DNA of 15,605 bases from JBGTGG01 sp041746855 (GTDB lineage: Bacteria; Bacteroidota; Bacteroidia; Cytophagales; Cyclobacteriaceae): positions 1 through 15,605 of the forward strand of contig JBGTGG010000073.1 in assembly GCA_041746855.1 (NCBI GenBank), in the 5' to 3' direction. The notes under the pieces are model-generated. The model worked only from the letters and a program-made list of their open reading frames with translations. It was not told the origin of the DNA and made no database searches. This document shows positions 1-7,636 of the stretch, piece by piece. Numbering within the stretch: position 1 is the stretch's first letter; each line of letters starts with the position of its first letter. The translations under genes were made by a program, and so were the position numbers.

Positions 1-1505
1 CCTCCGCTTTCAGCATAAAAAGGTGTTTTATCAAAAACCAGTTGGAACAATTCTTTATTCTTTTGTTTGATCGTTCTGTGTTTGATGATGCGTACCGAAG
101 CTTCGAGATGATCGTATCCAATAAATTCGCTCTGGGCCTCTTCGCCTACTAAAATCCAGTCACCGGTTTCTTTAACAGCTGCGGCTTTCGATCTGGATTT
201 TTGTTTTTCCATCTCAGTTTTAAAACCTGCTTCATCGACTGACAGGCCATTCTCTCTTGCAATAAGGGATGTTAGATCAAAAGGAAACCCAAAGGTATCG
301 TACAACTCAAAAGCCACTTCACCTGGAATGGTCTTATTGCTAATCTCATTTGAGATCGTATCCAATCGTTTTAATCCTTTATCGAGCGTATGCAAAAAGG
401 AAGACTCCTCTTCAAAAATTACTTTGCTCACATACGCTTGCTGCGCTTTTAATTCAGGAAAAACATTTTCGAATTGTTTTACCAACACGTCCACCATCTT
501 ATATAAGAAAGGCTCTTTCAAATTCAAATACGAGAAGCCGTACCGAACTGCTCTTCTCAGTATTCTACGAATAACATAACCTGCACCGGTGTTGGAAGGA
601 AGCTGTCCATCGGCAATGGCAAAAGAAACCGCACGTACATGGTCCGCCATTACCCGCATCGCGATGTCGGTTTTTTGATCAACACCATACTGGGTAGATG
701 AACCTTTCGCAACAAAATCAATCAACGGTGTAAAGACATCCGTATCGTAATTAGATTTCTTTTTTTGGATCGCCATGCAAAGCCGTTCGAAACCCATGCC
801 GGTATCCACATGTTGCGCAGGAAGTTTTTCCAGGCTGCCATCGGCTTTCCGGTTAAACTCCATGAACACGAGGTTCCAGATTTCAATGACTTGCGGATGG
901 TCGTTGTTCACCAACTCCCTTCCCGGAATTTTCTTTACCTCATCCTCATCACGTAAATCAATGTGGATTTCAGAACACGGGCCACACGGTCCGGTTTCGC
1001 CCATTTCCCAAAAATTATCTTTCTTCGATCCGTGGATGATGCGGTCTTCAGCAACAATTGCTTTCCATAAGTTTTTTGCTTCGTCATCAACCGCAAGGTT
1101 TTCTTCTTTATCCCCACCAAAAACGGAAACATATAAACGATCTTTTGGCAACTTGTATTCTTCCGTCAATAATTCCCACGCCCATTCAATTGCTTCCTTT
1201 TTGAAGTAGTCACCAAACGACCAATTCCCCAACATTTCAAACATGGTCTGGTGATAGGTATCAATTCCAACTTCTTCCAAATCATTATGCTTTCCGCTCA
1301 CGCGCAAACACTTTTGGGTGTCGGCTATACGGTTGCTTTTTGGGACAGAATTGCCTAAAAAGTAATCTTTAAACTGTACCATCCCTGAATTGGTAAACAG
1401 CAGGGTTGGATCGTTCTTCAACACCAAAGGTGCGCTGGAAACTATTTGGTGGCCTTTTTTAGCGAAAAATTCCAGGAACTTACTTCTTATTAAACTCGAT
1501 TCCAT
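1..1505 (-). CDS. alaS: Alanyl-tRNA synthetase, 5' part (3' end beyond window)
   Basis: Class II aminoacyl-tRNA synthetase that charges tRNA(Ala) with alanine in the cytoplasm. I translated the minus strand from the ATG at 1505. The frame stays open to the left edge, giving 501 codons of a family that is usually about 870 residues. The N-terminus has the family opening (RSKFLEFF, residues 7-14, then SSAPLVLKNDPTLLFTNSGM) and the HQTMFEMLGNWSFGDYFKKE catalytic-domain segment. GETGPCGPCSEIH follows, then the helical tRNA-recognition part with GAGYVIRRILRRAVRYG. The visible sequence ends in TPFYAESG, just before the editing domain. The editing domain and C-Ala region therefore lie outside and cannot be judged. 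It diverges from the M23 peptidase genes across a gap of about 110 nt. No frameshift is seen in the visible part. Confidence 0.97.
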   Translation of the reverse strand, partial: MESSLIRSKFLEFFAKKGHQIVSSAPLVLKNDPTLLFTNSGMVQFKDYFLGNSVPKSNRIADTQKCLRVSGKHNDLEEVGIDTYHQTMFEMLGNWSFGDYFKKEAIEWAWELLTEEYKLPKDRLYVSVFGGDKEENLAVDDEAKNLWKAIVAEDRIIHGSKKDNFWEMGETGPCGPCSEIHIDLRDEDEVKKIPGRELVNNDHPQVIEIWNLVFMEFNRKADGSLEKLPAQHVDTGMGFERLCMAIQKKKSNYDTDVFTPLIDFVAKGSSTQYGVDQKTDIAMRVMADHVRAVSFAIADGQLPSNTGAGYVIRRILRRAVRYGFSYLNLKEPFLYKMVDVLVKQFENVFPELKAQQAYVSKVIFEEESSFLHTLDKGLKRLDTISNEISNKTIPGEVAFELYDTFGFPFDLTSLIARENGLSVDEAGFKTEMEKQKSRSKAAAVKETGDWILVGEEAQSEFIGYDHLEASVRIIKHRTIKQKNKELFQLVFDKTPFYAESG

Positions 1506-1547
1506 CCTCTCAAAATGCGTTTTTGTAGCTTGTTAGCGGTTTTTTAC

Positions 1548-1555
1548 TATCTTAG
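1548..1555 (+). promoter_or_regulatory. Possible -7 box upstream of the M23 peptidase pair
   Basis: TATCTTAG differs at one position from the Bacteroidota -7 consensus TAnnTTTG. A TTTG lies 22 nt upstream (1522-1525) and could act as a -33 element, although the spacing is slightly long. Transcription would begin near 1562, which leaves almost no leader before the ATG at 1570 but a normal leader before the ATG at 1618. It lies in the short divergent gap between alaS and the peptidase genes. This is a pattern match only. Confidence 0.3.
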
Positions 1556-1617
1556 CCACCGTTATTTCAATGGCAAGCCACAAAAGTAAGCGCTCTGGCC
1601 ATTTTTTATGTGATTTA

Positions 1618-2595
1618 ATGGGCAAATTAAAATATTACTATAACCCTAAAACCTTTAAGTATGAACGTGCCAAACGCAATGTTTGGAATGTTGTATCCTA
1701 TGCTTTTGGTTTACTCTTAGTAAGCTCAGTCTTCTTTGCCGGAATCTTTATTCTCGATAATCTTCTTTTTGAAACGTCATACGAGGCGCAATTACGCTTT
1801 GAAAATAAAGCATTGAAAAAACATAGAGCTTTATTGACCAATCAACTAACCGCTATGGAAGGTACGTTGACGAACTTAAAGAAGGAAGACAAAAAACTTT
1901 ACGCAAAAATATTCAACATCCAATCGGAAGAATCTGAAGAATCAAACACAAAGCAGGCAACCCTTTCCAACGCCTTATCCTTCACAAGTCTTTCAACCTT
2001 TCGTAAAAGCATTGACAAGGTGCTGGCCACTTCTTCCCACCTTTATCAGCAATCGCAAATAACCAATCAAAAATATAAGACCAATAGACTCTCCAACGAT
2101 GAGGTGAAGGTAATATCTTCCATCCCTTCCCTTTCGCCCGTTGATTTGATCTATACTTCACATTTGGTTTCAGGATTTGGGGAACGTATCAATCCTTTCC
2201 ACAAAGGAAATTACCACCATCCGGGCATTGATTTTTCAATACCTCGTGGCGCATCAATTTACTCCACTGCAGCGGGGCGTGTTACTATTGTTAAGAAAAG
2301 CGACCTTCAAGCAGGTTATGGTAACTACATTGAGATTGACCATGGAAACGGATACGTTACCCGCTATGCGCATTTGGACAACCTAAATGTAAAAGTTGGG
2401 CAAGCTGTAGCAAAAGGGGAACAAATCGCAACCTCCGGCATGTCTGGTGGATCCGTCTCACCGCATCTTCATTATGAAGTAATCCTTTTTAATGAAAATG
2501 TTGATCCTGTAAAATTTTTGATCCAGGGCATTACGCCCGATCTGTATTCATCCTTACTGGTGAAGGCAAACCTAAAAAACCAATCACTCGATTAA
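1618..2595 (+). CDS. Membrane-anchored M23 (LytM-type) metallopeptidase, first paralogue
   Basis: Predicted zinc peptidoglycan endopeptidase, 325 aa, inner-membrane anchored with a periplasmic catalytic domain. Order: basic cytoplasmic N-terminus (MGKLKYYYNPKTFKYE), one membrane segment at about residues 25-48, a charged helical and probably coiled-coil stretch at about 55-105, a linker, and a LytM domain at about 180-300. The M23 metal and catalytic residues are intact: HPGID (H201, D205) and PHLHYE (H283, H285), plus RYAH. I chose the ATG at 1618 because the downstream paralogue begins with the same motif (MAKIKYRYNPETCRYE). An in-frame ATG at 1570 would add 16 residues that look like nothing in the family. 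The stop codon abuts the GTG of the next gene, so the two are probably translationally coupled. The substrate bond is not known. It may be a divisome- or elongation-linked hydrolase rather than a lytic enzyme. Confidence 0.9.
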   Translation: MGKLKYYYNPKTFKYERAKRNVWNVVSYAFGLLLVSSVFFAGIFILDNLLFETSYEAQLRFENKALKKHRALLTNQLTAMEGTLTNLKKEDKKLYAKIFNIQSEESEESNTKQATLSNALSFTSLSTFRKSIDKVLATSSHLYQQSQITNQKYKTNRLSNDEVKVISSIPSLSPVDLIYTSHLVSGFGERINPFHKGNYHHPGIDFSIPRGASIYSTAAGRVTIVKKSDLQAGYGNYIEIDHGNGYVTRYAHLDNLNVKVGQAVAKGEQIATSGMSGGSVSPHLHYEVILFNENVDPVKFLIQGITPDLYSSLLVKANLKNQSLD

Positions 2596-3561
2596 GTGGC
2601 AAAAATCAAGTACCGATATAATCCTGAAACCTGCCGCTACGAACCCTGGTACCCGAGTAAAGGATTAGTCTTTAGACGAACCATTATCTTTCTAACCCTT
2701 TCATTTTTTGTTGCATCGATTGCCTATTCTGTTCTTATGAAGAATGTTGGTTCGGTTGATGAATTAATCCAGGAGAATAAAAACTATGCTTTGAAAGCAG
2801 AATGGGAACTTCTGGAAAACAGGATTGATCAAATACAATCTGAATTGTTGGAGCTTATTGAGAAGGATGACAATAACTACCGGGTAATCCTGGATTCTGA
2901 TCCGTTGGATAGCACCATGCGTGAAGCCGGTATTGGTGGTCGTGAGATGGTTGTATTACCGGAAGTAAAAAGTATTTCCATGTTAAGTAAAAACTATCAG
3001 CGCATTGAAAAGTTGAGAAACCAACTGGATGTTGAACTACAATCCTATCAGGAATTAGCTACCCTACTGGATAAAAAAATAAAACGTTGGGCGGCACGGC
3101 CTGCCATCCAGCCCATTGATAACCGGCAGTTGGACAGGCTACACCTTCGCTATGGTATGCGTTCCCATCCATTGCTGGATGTTGACCGACAGCACAAGGG
3201 ACTTGATTTTTCTGCGCCAATCGGAACACCCGTTTATGCAACAGGTGATGGAAGGATTGAAGTTGCCCATTTCTCATCATCGTATGGCAATGTTATTTAC
3301 TTAAATCATGGATATGGCTATCAAACCCGGTATGCTCATTTATCTAAGTTCAATATTAAACCGGGGGATCGTGTAAAGCGTGGCCAGGTGATCGGTTATG
3401 TAGGAAACACCGGTATTTCGGTTGGGCCACATTTACATTATGAGGTTTTGTTCCAGAATGGAAACCTCAATCCTATCAACTTCTTTCAGCGCGACCTGAG
3501 TAATGAAGAATATGAAAGGCTGATTGAACAAAGTGCCAAAAACACACAAATACTGGATTAA
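2596..3561 (+). CDS. Membrane-anchored M23 (LytM-type) metallopeptidase, second paralogue
   Basis: A 321-aa sister of the gene just upstream with the same plan: a short basic N-terminus, one membrane segment at about residues 28-48, a long acidic helical region at about 52-165 that looks like coiled coil, and a LytM domain at about 165-300. The zinc and catalytic residues are kept: HKGLD (H200, D204) and PHLHYE (H279, H281). It should therefore be an active peptidoglycan hydrolase rather than a degenerate regulator. The start is GTG, placed directly after the TAA of the previous gene with no gap, and the conserved N-terminal KIKYRYNPET supports this start. The pair looks like an old tandem duplication: the domain order is the same, but outside the N-terminal motif and the catalytic core the sequences differ widely. 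Confidence 0.9.
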   Translation: MAKIKYRYNPETCRYEPWYPSKGLVFRRTIIFLTLSFFVASIAYSVLMKNVGSVDELIQENKNYALKAEWELLENRIDQIQSELLELIEKDDNNYRVILDSDPLDSTMREAGIGGREMVVLPEVKSISMLSKNYQRIEKLRNQLDVELQSYQELATLLDKKIKRWAARPAIQPIDNRQLDRLHLRYGMRSHPLLDVDRQHKGLDFSAPIGTPVYATGDGRIEVAHFSSSYGNVIYLNHGYGYQTRYAHLSKFNIKPGDRVKRGQVIGYVGNTGISVGPHLHYEVLFQNGNLNPINFFQRDLSNEEYERLIEQSAKNTQILD

Positions 3562-3685
3562 ACGACTTTGTTTAGTCTACCATCATGTCAATTCATCGGT
3601 TGAAGCAAACAAATCCTACTATTTCATTACCAGCTGTTTGTCGCTAAGCCAAAACTGTTTTTCTTTGCAAGACTGGTTTTAATCT

Positions 3686-4834
3686 ATGGTCTTGAATCGC
3701 GTTTTTTTCTGTCTATTACTCTTTTCTTTTTCAGCTTCTTTAGCGCAAGATCTTCCCTTAGACTCTATTAAAGTAGCGTATGATACAATCCCAACCATTG
3801 CGCCTATCGTACCAAGTAACTACCCGAAAACAGACACGCTGGTTGCTGTGAGGAAAGACACGCTCACCATTATTGGTGTTGGGGACATTATGATGGGCAC
3901 TAATTATCCTGAAGATCGGCTTCCGGTTAGTAACGGTTCATTATTAATGAAAGAAGTGGAGGAAGTACTCCAATCAGCTGATATTACCTTTGGTAATTTG
4001 GAGGGTGTGTTGTTGGATTCAGGAGGAACACCCAAAAGCTGTAGGGATCCGAAAGTCTGCTATGTTTTTCGCTCGCCATCAAGCTATGTGGAAAACCTGA
4101 CCCGTGCAGGATTTGATTTAATCAGCGTAGCGAACAACCATGCCGGGGATTTTGGGGATGCCGGACGCCAAAATACCATGAAGGTACTCGGTGAGCATGA
4201 CCTCGCTTATGCGGGACAACTTCAACAAGAATATACCATTCTAACGAAAGATAGTATTACCTATGGGTTGGCCGCGTTTTCACCCAACAGCAATTGTGTC
4301 AACATTAACGACTATAGCCGCGCGAAAGCCATTGTCCAGCACCTTGATTCAATTGTGGACATTGTGATTGTCTCCTTCCACGGGGGTGCAGAAGGAAAAG
4401 ATTATCAAAACGTACCCCGCAAACATGAAATTTTCCATGGTGAAGACCGTGGGGATGTTTACAAATTTTCGCACATGATGATAGACGCTGGTGCGGATGT
4501 GATTTTCGGACACGGACCACACGTTACACGCGGCATAGAGGTTTACAAGGATCGGTTTATCGCGTATAGCCTGGGAAATTTCTGCACCTATAAAGGCATT
4601 AACATCGCAGGCATCAATGGATGGGCTCCCATTATCAAAGTCTTTACCAATCCTTCAGGAGTTTTTCTGCATGGAGAAATCACCGCAACCTATCAGGTGT
4701 ATGGCGTAGGTGTGAAAATTGATCCGAACAAACAGGTGATCAAAAAAATCAAAGAATTATCGAAAAAAGATTTTCCTGAATCGCCTATTGGCATTGACGA
4801 TAATGGTATTATTACTTATCTTGACCGACTATAA
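3686..4834 (+). CDS. CapA / PGA_cap-family secreted protein
   Basis: A 382-aa member of the CapA (PgsA-like) family, which has a calcineurin-like phosphoesterase fold. Members are named for poly-gamma-glutamate capsule synthesis in bacilli, but most are of unproven function. Seen: an N-terminal signal peptide (hydrophobic residues 6-19, likely cut at SLA|QD). Then the ordered family motifs: GVGDIMMG (D67), FGNLEG (N104, E106), VANNHAGDFG (N151, H152), SFHGGAEG (H232, E236), GHGPHVTRGIE (H276, H279) and the AYSLGNF core. All the presumed metal ligands are present. It is likely periplasmic, or surface-located if exported further. Its place between two M23 peptidases and a regulator suggests an envelope-polymer role. 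No pgsB or pgsC homologue lies nearby, so capsule synthesis as such is not supported. A 124-nt gap separates it from the peptidase pair, and no convincing promoter was found there. Confidence 0.88.
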   Translation: MVLNRVFFCLLLFSFSASLAQDLPLDSIKVAYDTIPTIAPIVPSNYPKTDTLVAVRKDTLTIIGVGDIMMGTNYPEDRLPVSNGSLLMKEVEEVLQSADITFGNLEGVLLDSGGTPKSCRDPKVCYVFRSPSSYVENLTRAGFDLISVANNHAGDFGDAGRQNTMKVLGEHDLAYAGQLQQEYTILTKDSITYGLAAFSPNSNCVNINDYSRAKAIVQHLDSIVDIVIVSFHGGAEGKDYQNVPRKHEIFHGEDRGDVYKFSHMMIDAGADVIFGHGPHVTRGIEVYKDRFIAYSLGNFCTYKGINIAGINGWAPIIKVFTNPSGVFLHGEITATYQVYGVGVKIDPNKQVIKKIKELSKKDFPESPIGIDDNGIITYLDRL

Positions 4835-4836
4835 GC

Positions 4837-5172
4837 ATGGCATACAAAGAAAAGGAAATTGAAAAATTATACTACTCCATTGGAGAAGTAGCTGAGTTAT
4901 TCAACGTTGCACCATCGCTCATTCGTTTTTGGGAGTCAGAATTTGACATTATCAAACCCAAGAAAAACCGGAAAGGAAATCGTCAGTTTACGAAAGAAGA
5001 CATTGACAATGTGCGTACCATTTACCATTTGGTAAAAGAAAAGGGATTTACTTTAAACGGTGCGAAAGATATGCTTAAAAACGATGTACAAGGTGTAAAA
5101 GACAAAATGGAGATGATTGAGTCCTTGAAAAAGGTTCGCAAGTTCCTAACCGATTTAAGCAAAGAACTTTAA
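4837..5172 (+). CDS. Small MerR-family transcriptional regulator
   Basis: A 111-aa DNA-binding protein. Residues 10-78 form a MerR-type winged helix-turn-helix: YYSIGEVAELFNVAPSLIRF followed by a wing with KPKKNRKGNRQF. The segment FTKEDIDNVRTIYHLVKEKG and a short C-terminal helix follow. There is no cysteine cluster or ligand-binding domain, so the metal or drug sensing typical of classical MerR is not supported. The protein is near the minimum family length. It starts 2 nt after the stop of the CapA-family gene, so the two are almost certainly co-transcribed. In Bacteroidota a MerR protein of this type is often found beside M23 peptidase genes (family knowledge). Its operator cannot be named from this sequence. 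Confidence 0.92.
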   Translation: MAYKEKEIEKLYYSIGEVAELFNVAPSLIRFWESEFDIIKPKKNRKGNRQFTKEDIDNVRTIYHLVKEKGFTLNGAKDMLKNDVQGVKDKMEMIESLKKVRKFLTDLSKEL

Positions 5173-5228
5173 AAGCATCCAGCCCTTTCCAATTTCCTGT
5201 ACCCCGTTAGCCATATTCTTGATTTTGC

Positions 5229-6335
5229 ATGGATCAAAACAGACTCTCATTATTAGCATTGCATTTTGTACCGGGTATTGGTGACTACCTCATCCGGCAG
5301 CTCGTGAGTTATTGCGGTTCCGCTGAAAAAATTTTTACAACCCCCAAAGGAAAATTATTGAAGATACCCGGTGTAGGAGAAGCCACCACAAAATCACTTG
5401 TATCGGGAAAAGCATTTGAATTGGCCGAGAAAGAAATTGAAAAAGCCACACGGACAGCAGTCGACCTGGTTTTCTATACCGACAAAACCTATCCATCACG
5501 CCTCAAGGAGATCAATGATGCTCCTACCCTTTTGTATTGCAAAGGGAATATCAACCTCGAACACCAAAAAACGGTTGCGCTAATCGGAACGCGGAACGCA
5601 ACAGAGTACGGCAAGGAACAGGTTGAGAAATTGGTTAAAGATTTAGTCCCGCATCAACCATTGATCATCAGTGGCCTCGCGTATGGAATTGACATCCATG
5701 CGCACAAAGCAGCATTAAAAAACGGTCTTGCTACTGTAGGGATAATGGGAAGCGGCATCGATGTGATTTATCCTGCTGTGCATCGTGAAACTGCTACAAA
5801 GATGTTGGAGAACGGTGGACTCATTACAGAGAATCCATTCGGCACCAAACCCGATGCGCATAATTTCCCGGCAAGGAACCGCATCATCGCAGGGTTGGCG
5901 GATGCGTTGATCGTGGTGGAAGCTGCACAAAAAGGTGGCGCATTGATCACCGCGCAAATTGCTAATTCTTACAATAAAGACATCTTCGCTGTGCCCGGGA
6001 ACAATGGAAGTTCTTTTTCAGAAGGCTGCAATAATTTAATCAAAAGCAATCGTGCGCACTTGCTCACTTCTATAAAGGATGTTGAGTATATTATGAATTG
6101 GGAAGCCGGTACAGAAGTAAAGAAAAAAGTAGCCATTAGCCTGGACCAATTTGATCCTGAAGAACAACCGGTGATTGAATTAATGCTTGATAAACCCGAA
6201 GGTTTAAAAATTGATGAGCTGAGTTGGCGCTCTAACATTGCCGTGGGTCAACTTGCCTCTATCCTACTGAACCTCGAGTTCAAAGGAGCCGTCAAATCTT
6301 TTCCAGGAAAAGTGTATAAGCTGATAGAGAATTAG
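5229..6335 (+). CDS. dprA: DNA processing protein DprA
   Basis: DprA (Smf) binds incoming single-stranded DNA during natural transformation and loads RecA. This protein has 368 aa, normal for the family. Order: N-terminal helix-hairpin-helix-like region (LHFVPGIGDYL ... IPGVGEATTKSL, residues 11-55). Then the Rossmann-like core with VALIGTRNATEYG (116-128), SGLAYGIDIHAH (148-159), MGSGIDVIYP (173-182) and FPARNRIIAGL (213-223). A C-terminal winged helix follows (about 310-366: LDKPEGLKIDELS ... GAVKSFPGKVYKL). All core motifs are intact. It lies 56 nt after the MerR gene on the same strand. TATTCTTG at 5214-5221 resembles a -7 box with one mismatch, but it sits very close to the start codon. 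DprA is also kept in species not known to be transformable, so its presence alone does not prove competence. Confidence 0.96.
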   Translation: MDQNRLSLLALHFVPGIGDYLIRQLVSYCGSAEKIFTTPKGKLLKIPGVGEATTKSLVSGKAFELAEKEIEKATRTAVDLVFYTDKTYPSRLKEINDAPTLLYCKGNINLEHQKTVALIGTRNATEYGKEQVEKLVKDLVPHQPLIISGLAYGIDIHAHKAALKNGLATVGIMGSGIDVIYPAVHRETATKMLENGGLITENPFGTKPDAHNFPARNRIIAGLADALIVVEAAQKGGALITAQIANSYNKDIFAVPGNNGSSFSEGCNNLIKSNRAHLLTSIKDVEYIMNWEAGTEVKKKVAISLDQFDPEEQPVIELMLDKPEGLKIDELSWRSNIAVGQLASILLNLEFKGAVKSFPGKVYKLIEN

Positions 6336-6435
6336 GACCGAGTTCTTTAAAAATCGAGATTAAATTGACAAATCATTTATTGAAATTCATTTCTTTCCGA
6401 AAAGGGAGAAAAGGTTGATAGTTCGTTCATTCCAA

Positions 6436-6524
6436 CGTGTCGGAATAATATAAATCATTTCATCGAATGTGGGCAGGCGACACGTACCACCTGCTACAAT
6501 TTATCCGCGGGTTGAAACCCGCGG
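6436..6524. repeat. Repeat half-unit 1: L hairpin plus P palindrome
   Basis: L copy at 6436-6484 (outer arms CGTGTCG and CGACACG) followed by the 20-nt P palindrome at 6505-6524, which has a 9-bp stem and a GA loop. It is preceded from about 6398 by a decayed version of the X spacer that stands intact before the other two L copies (CGAAAAGGGAGAAAAGG resembles CGAAAATAGGGAAATGG). Confidence 0.8.
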
Positions 6525-6555
6525 CTATATATTTCAAGTCGTAGCTATTAGTCAA

Positions 6556-6752
6556 GCTCCACAGGAGCGAAACGTTTTTAGTCCAGTGGTTAAAGATAGA
6601 AGTACAGCCGTTTCGCATGCCAACAATCATTTTTTATGAAGTGCGCGTCTTTGCGAAAATAGGGAAATGGGGGTAGGTCATTCGTGCCATCGTGTCGGAA
6701 GAATAAAATCATTTCATCGAACGTGGGCAGGCGACACGTACCAACTCCTACA
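6556..6752. repeat. 197-nt direct repeat, copy A (S-X-L modules)
   Basis: Near-identical to 7441-7636, with only about eight differences including one single-base indel. It contains an S palindrome, a collapsed remnant of the Q hairpin (AGTCCAGTGGTTAAAG at 6579-6594), the X spacer and an L hairpin at 6691-6738. The X spacer itself has a small inverted repeat, TTTCGCA at 6611-6617 with TGCGAAA at 6652-6658. The P palindrome at 6759-6778 follows. Confidence 0.9.
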
Positions 6753-6822
6753 ATTTATCCGCGGGTTGAAACCCGCGGCTATATCTCAAGCGGATATATC
6801 TCAAGTCCTAGCAATAAGTCAA

Positions 6823-6863
6823 GCTCCATAGGAGCGAAACATTTTTAGGTTTCAACCGATGGT
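6823..6863. repeat. Repeat unit 2: S palindrome with collapsed Q
   Basis: S palindrome GCTCCATAGGAGC at 6823-6835, followed where Q is expected by the remnant GGTTTCAACCGATGGTTAAAG. The left arm of the hairpin is largely missing while the sequence after the right arm is kept. No R or T module follows. Confidence 0.7.
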
Positions 6864-6915
6864 TAAAGATAGAAGCTCGTATCCTTGAACAATTCTTGTC
6901 GTAGCAATAAGTCAA

Positions 6916-7100
6916 GCTCCGGAGGAGCGAAATGTTTTTAGCCACGGGTTTCAACCCGTGGTTTAATAATTAGAATTATAACCGTGTCGCCTGCTAGCGT
7001 TCGATGAAAAAATTCCTTTCATTCGACACGATGGTAGGAAAGATCCTTCAGTCAAGAATTTGAATGGAAATTAAGATTGAACTAGTTGTGGATGGAAGTA
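6916..7100. repeat. Repeat unit 3: S-Q-R-T
   Basis: S at 6916-6928 (GCTCCGGAGGAGC), intact Q at 6942-6961, an AT-rich link, R hairpin at 6983-7030, then a diverged T tail starting near 7039 (AAGATCCTTCAGTCAAG). The same module order recurs about 261 nt further on, and again about 550 nt after that. Confidence 0.8.
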
Positions 7101-7176
7101 TTCGATTGCCACGCTTCGAGTGGTTTCTTATCATCCTCCGGTATTCCTATTCATTTCAAATTTGGCAATCCGGAAA

Positions 7177-7372
7177 GCTCCCATAGGAGCGAAACATTTT
7201 TAGCCACGGGTTTCAACCCGTGGTTAAAAAATTGGAATTATAACCGTGTCGCCTGCCAATGTTCAATGAGATAATACCCGTTCATTCGACACGCCTGCAG
7301 GAACGATCCTTCATTCAAGGGTTTAGAAAGAATTTAAAACTGACCTTCGTTGTTATCCGATGATTCTGATTA
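7177..7372. repeat. Repeat unit 4: S-Q-R-T, with a relic of the TPR gene end
   Basis: S at 7177-7190 (with an extra C in the left arm), Q at 7204-7223, R at 7245-7293, and T at 7301-7372. T matches 7851-7922 at a constant offset of 550 nt. Over the first 62 positions I count 7 differences. Positions 7884-7922 are the last codons of the TPR gene, so 7334-7372 is a non-coding copy of that gene end. Confidence 0.85.
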
Positions 7373-7440
7373 AAAGGCTCGGGGGATTTTTATCTCACCT
7401 TCCTGCATGTTTGTACAATTCTTGTTGTAGCAATAAGATA

Positions 7441-7636
7441 GCTCCATAGGAGCGAAACGTTTTTAGCCTAGTGGTCAAAGATAGAAGTACAGCCGTTTCG
7501 CATGCCAACAATCATTTTTTATGAAGTGCGCGTCTTTGCGAAAATAGGGAAATGGGGGTAGGTCATTCGTACCATCGTGTCGGAAGAATAAAATCATTTC
7601 ATCGAACGTGAGTAGGCGACACGTACAACTCCTACA
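7441..7636. repeat. 197-nt direct repeat, copy B (S-X-L modules)
   Basis: Second copy of 6556-6752, lying 885 nt downstream. It has S at 7441-7453, a collapsed Q remnant (AGCCTAGTGGTCAAAG), the X spacer with its TTTCGCA/TGCGAAA arms, and L at 7576-7623. The spacer is almost unchanged between the copies, which points to recent duplication or gene conversion. Confidence 0.9.

Noticed and set aside
775..1209. Plus-strand open reading frame of 144 codons
   Set aside because: It lies antisense within alaS, whose minus-strand frame encodes conserved synthetase motifs throughout.
1570..1617. N-terminal extension of the first M23 peptidase starting at 1570
   Set aside because: The extra 16 residues have no family likeness, and the paralogue starts exactly at the KxKYxYNP motif, which favours the ATG at 1618.
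3562..3685. Small gene or RNA in the gap before the CapA-family gene
   Set aside because: No coding frame, strong hairpin or clear promoter box could be supported in these 124 nt.
7086..7274. Small open reading frame of 62 codons inside the repeat array
   Set aside because: It crosses S, Q and R hairpin modules, has no recognisable protein features, and is not open in the other copies of the unit.
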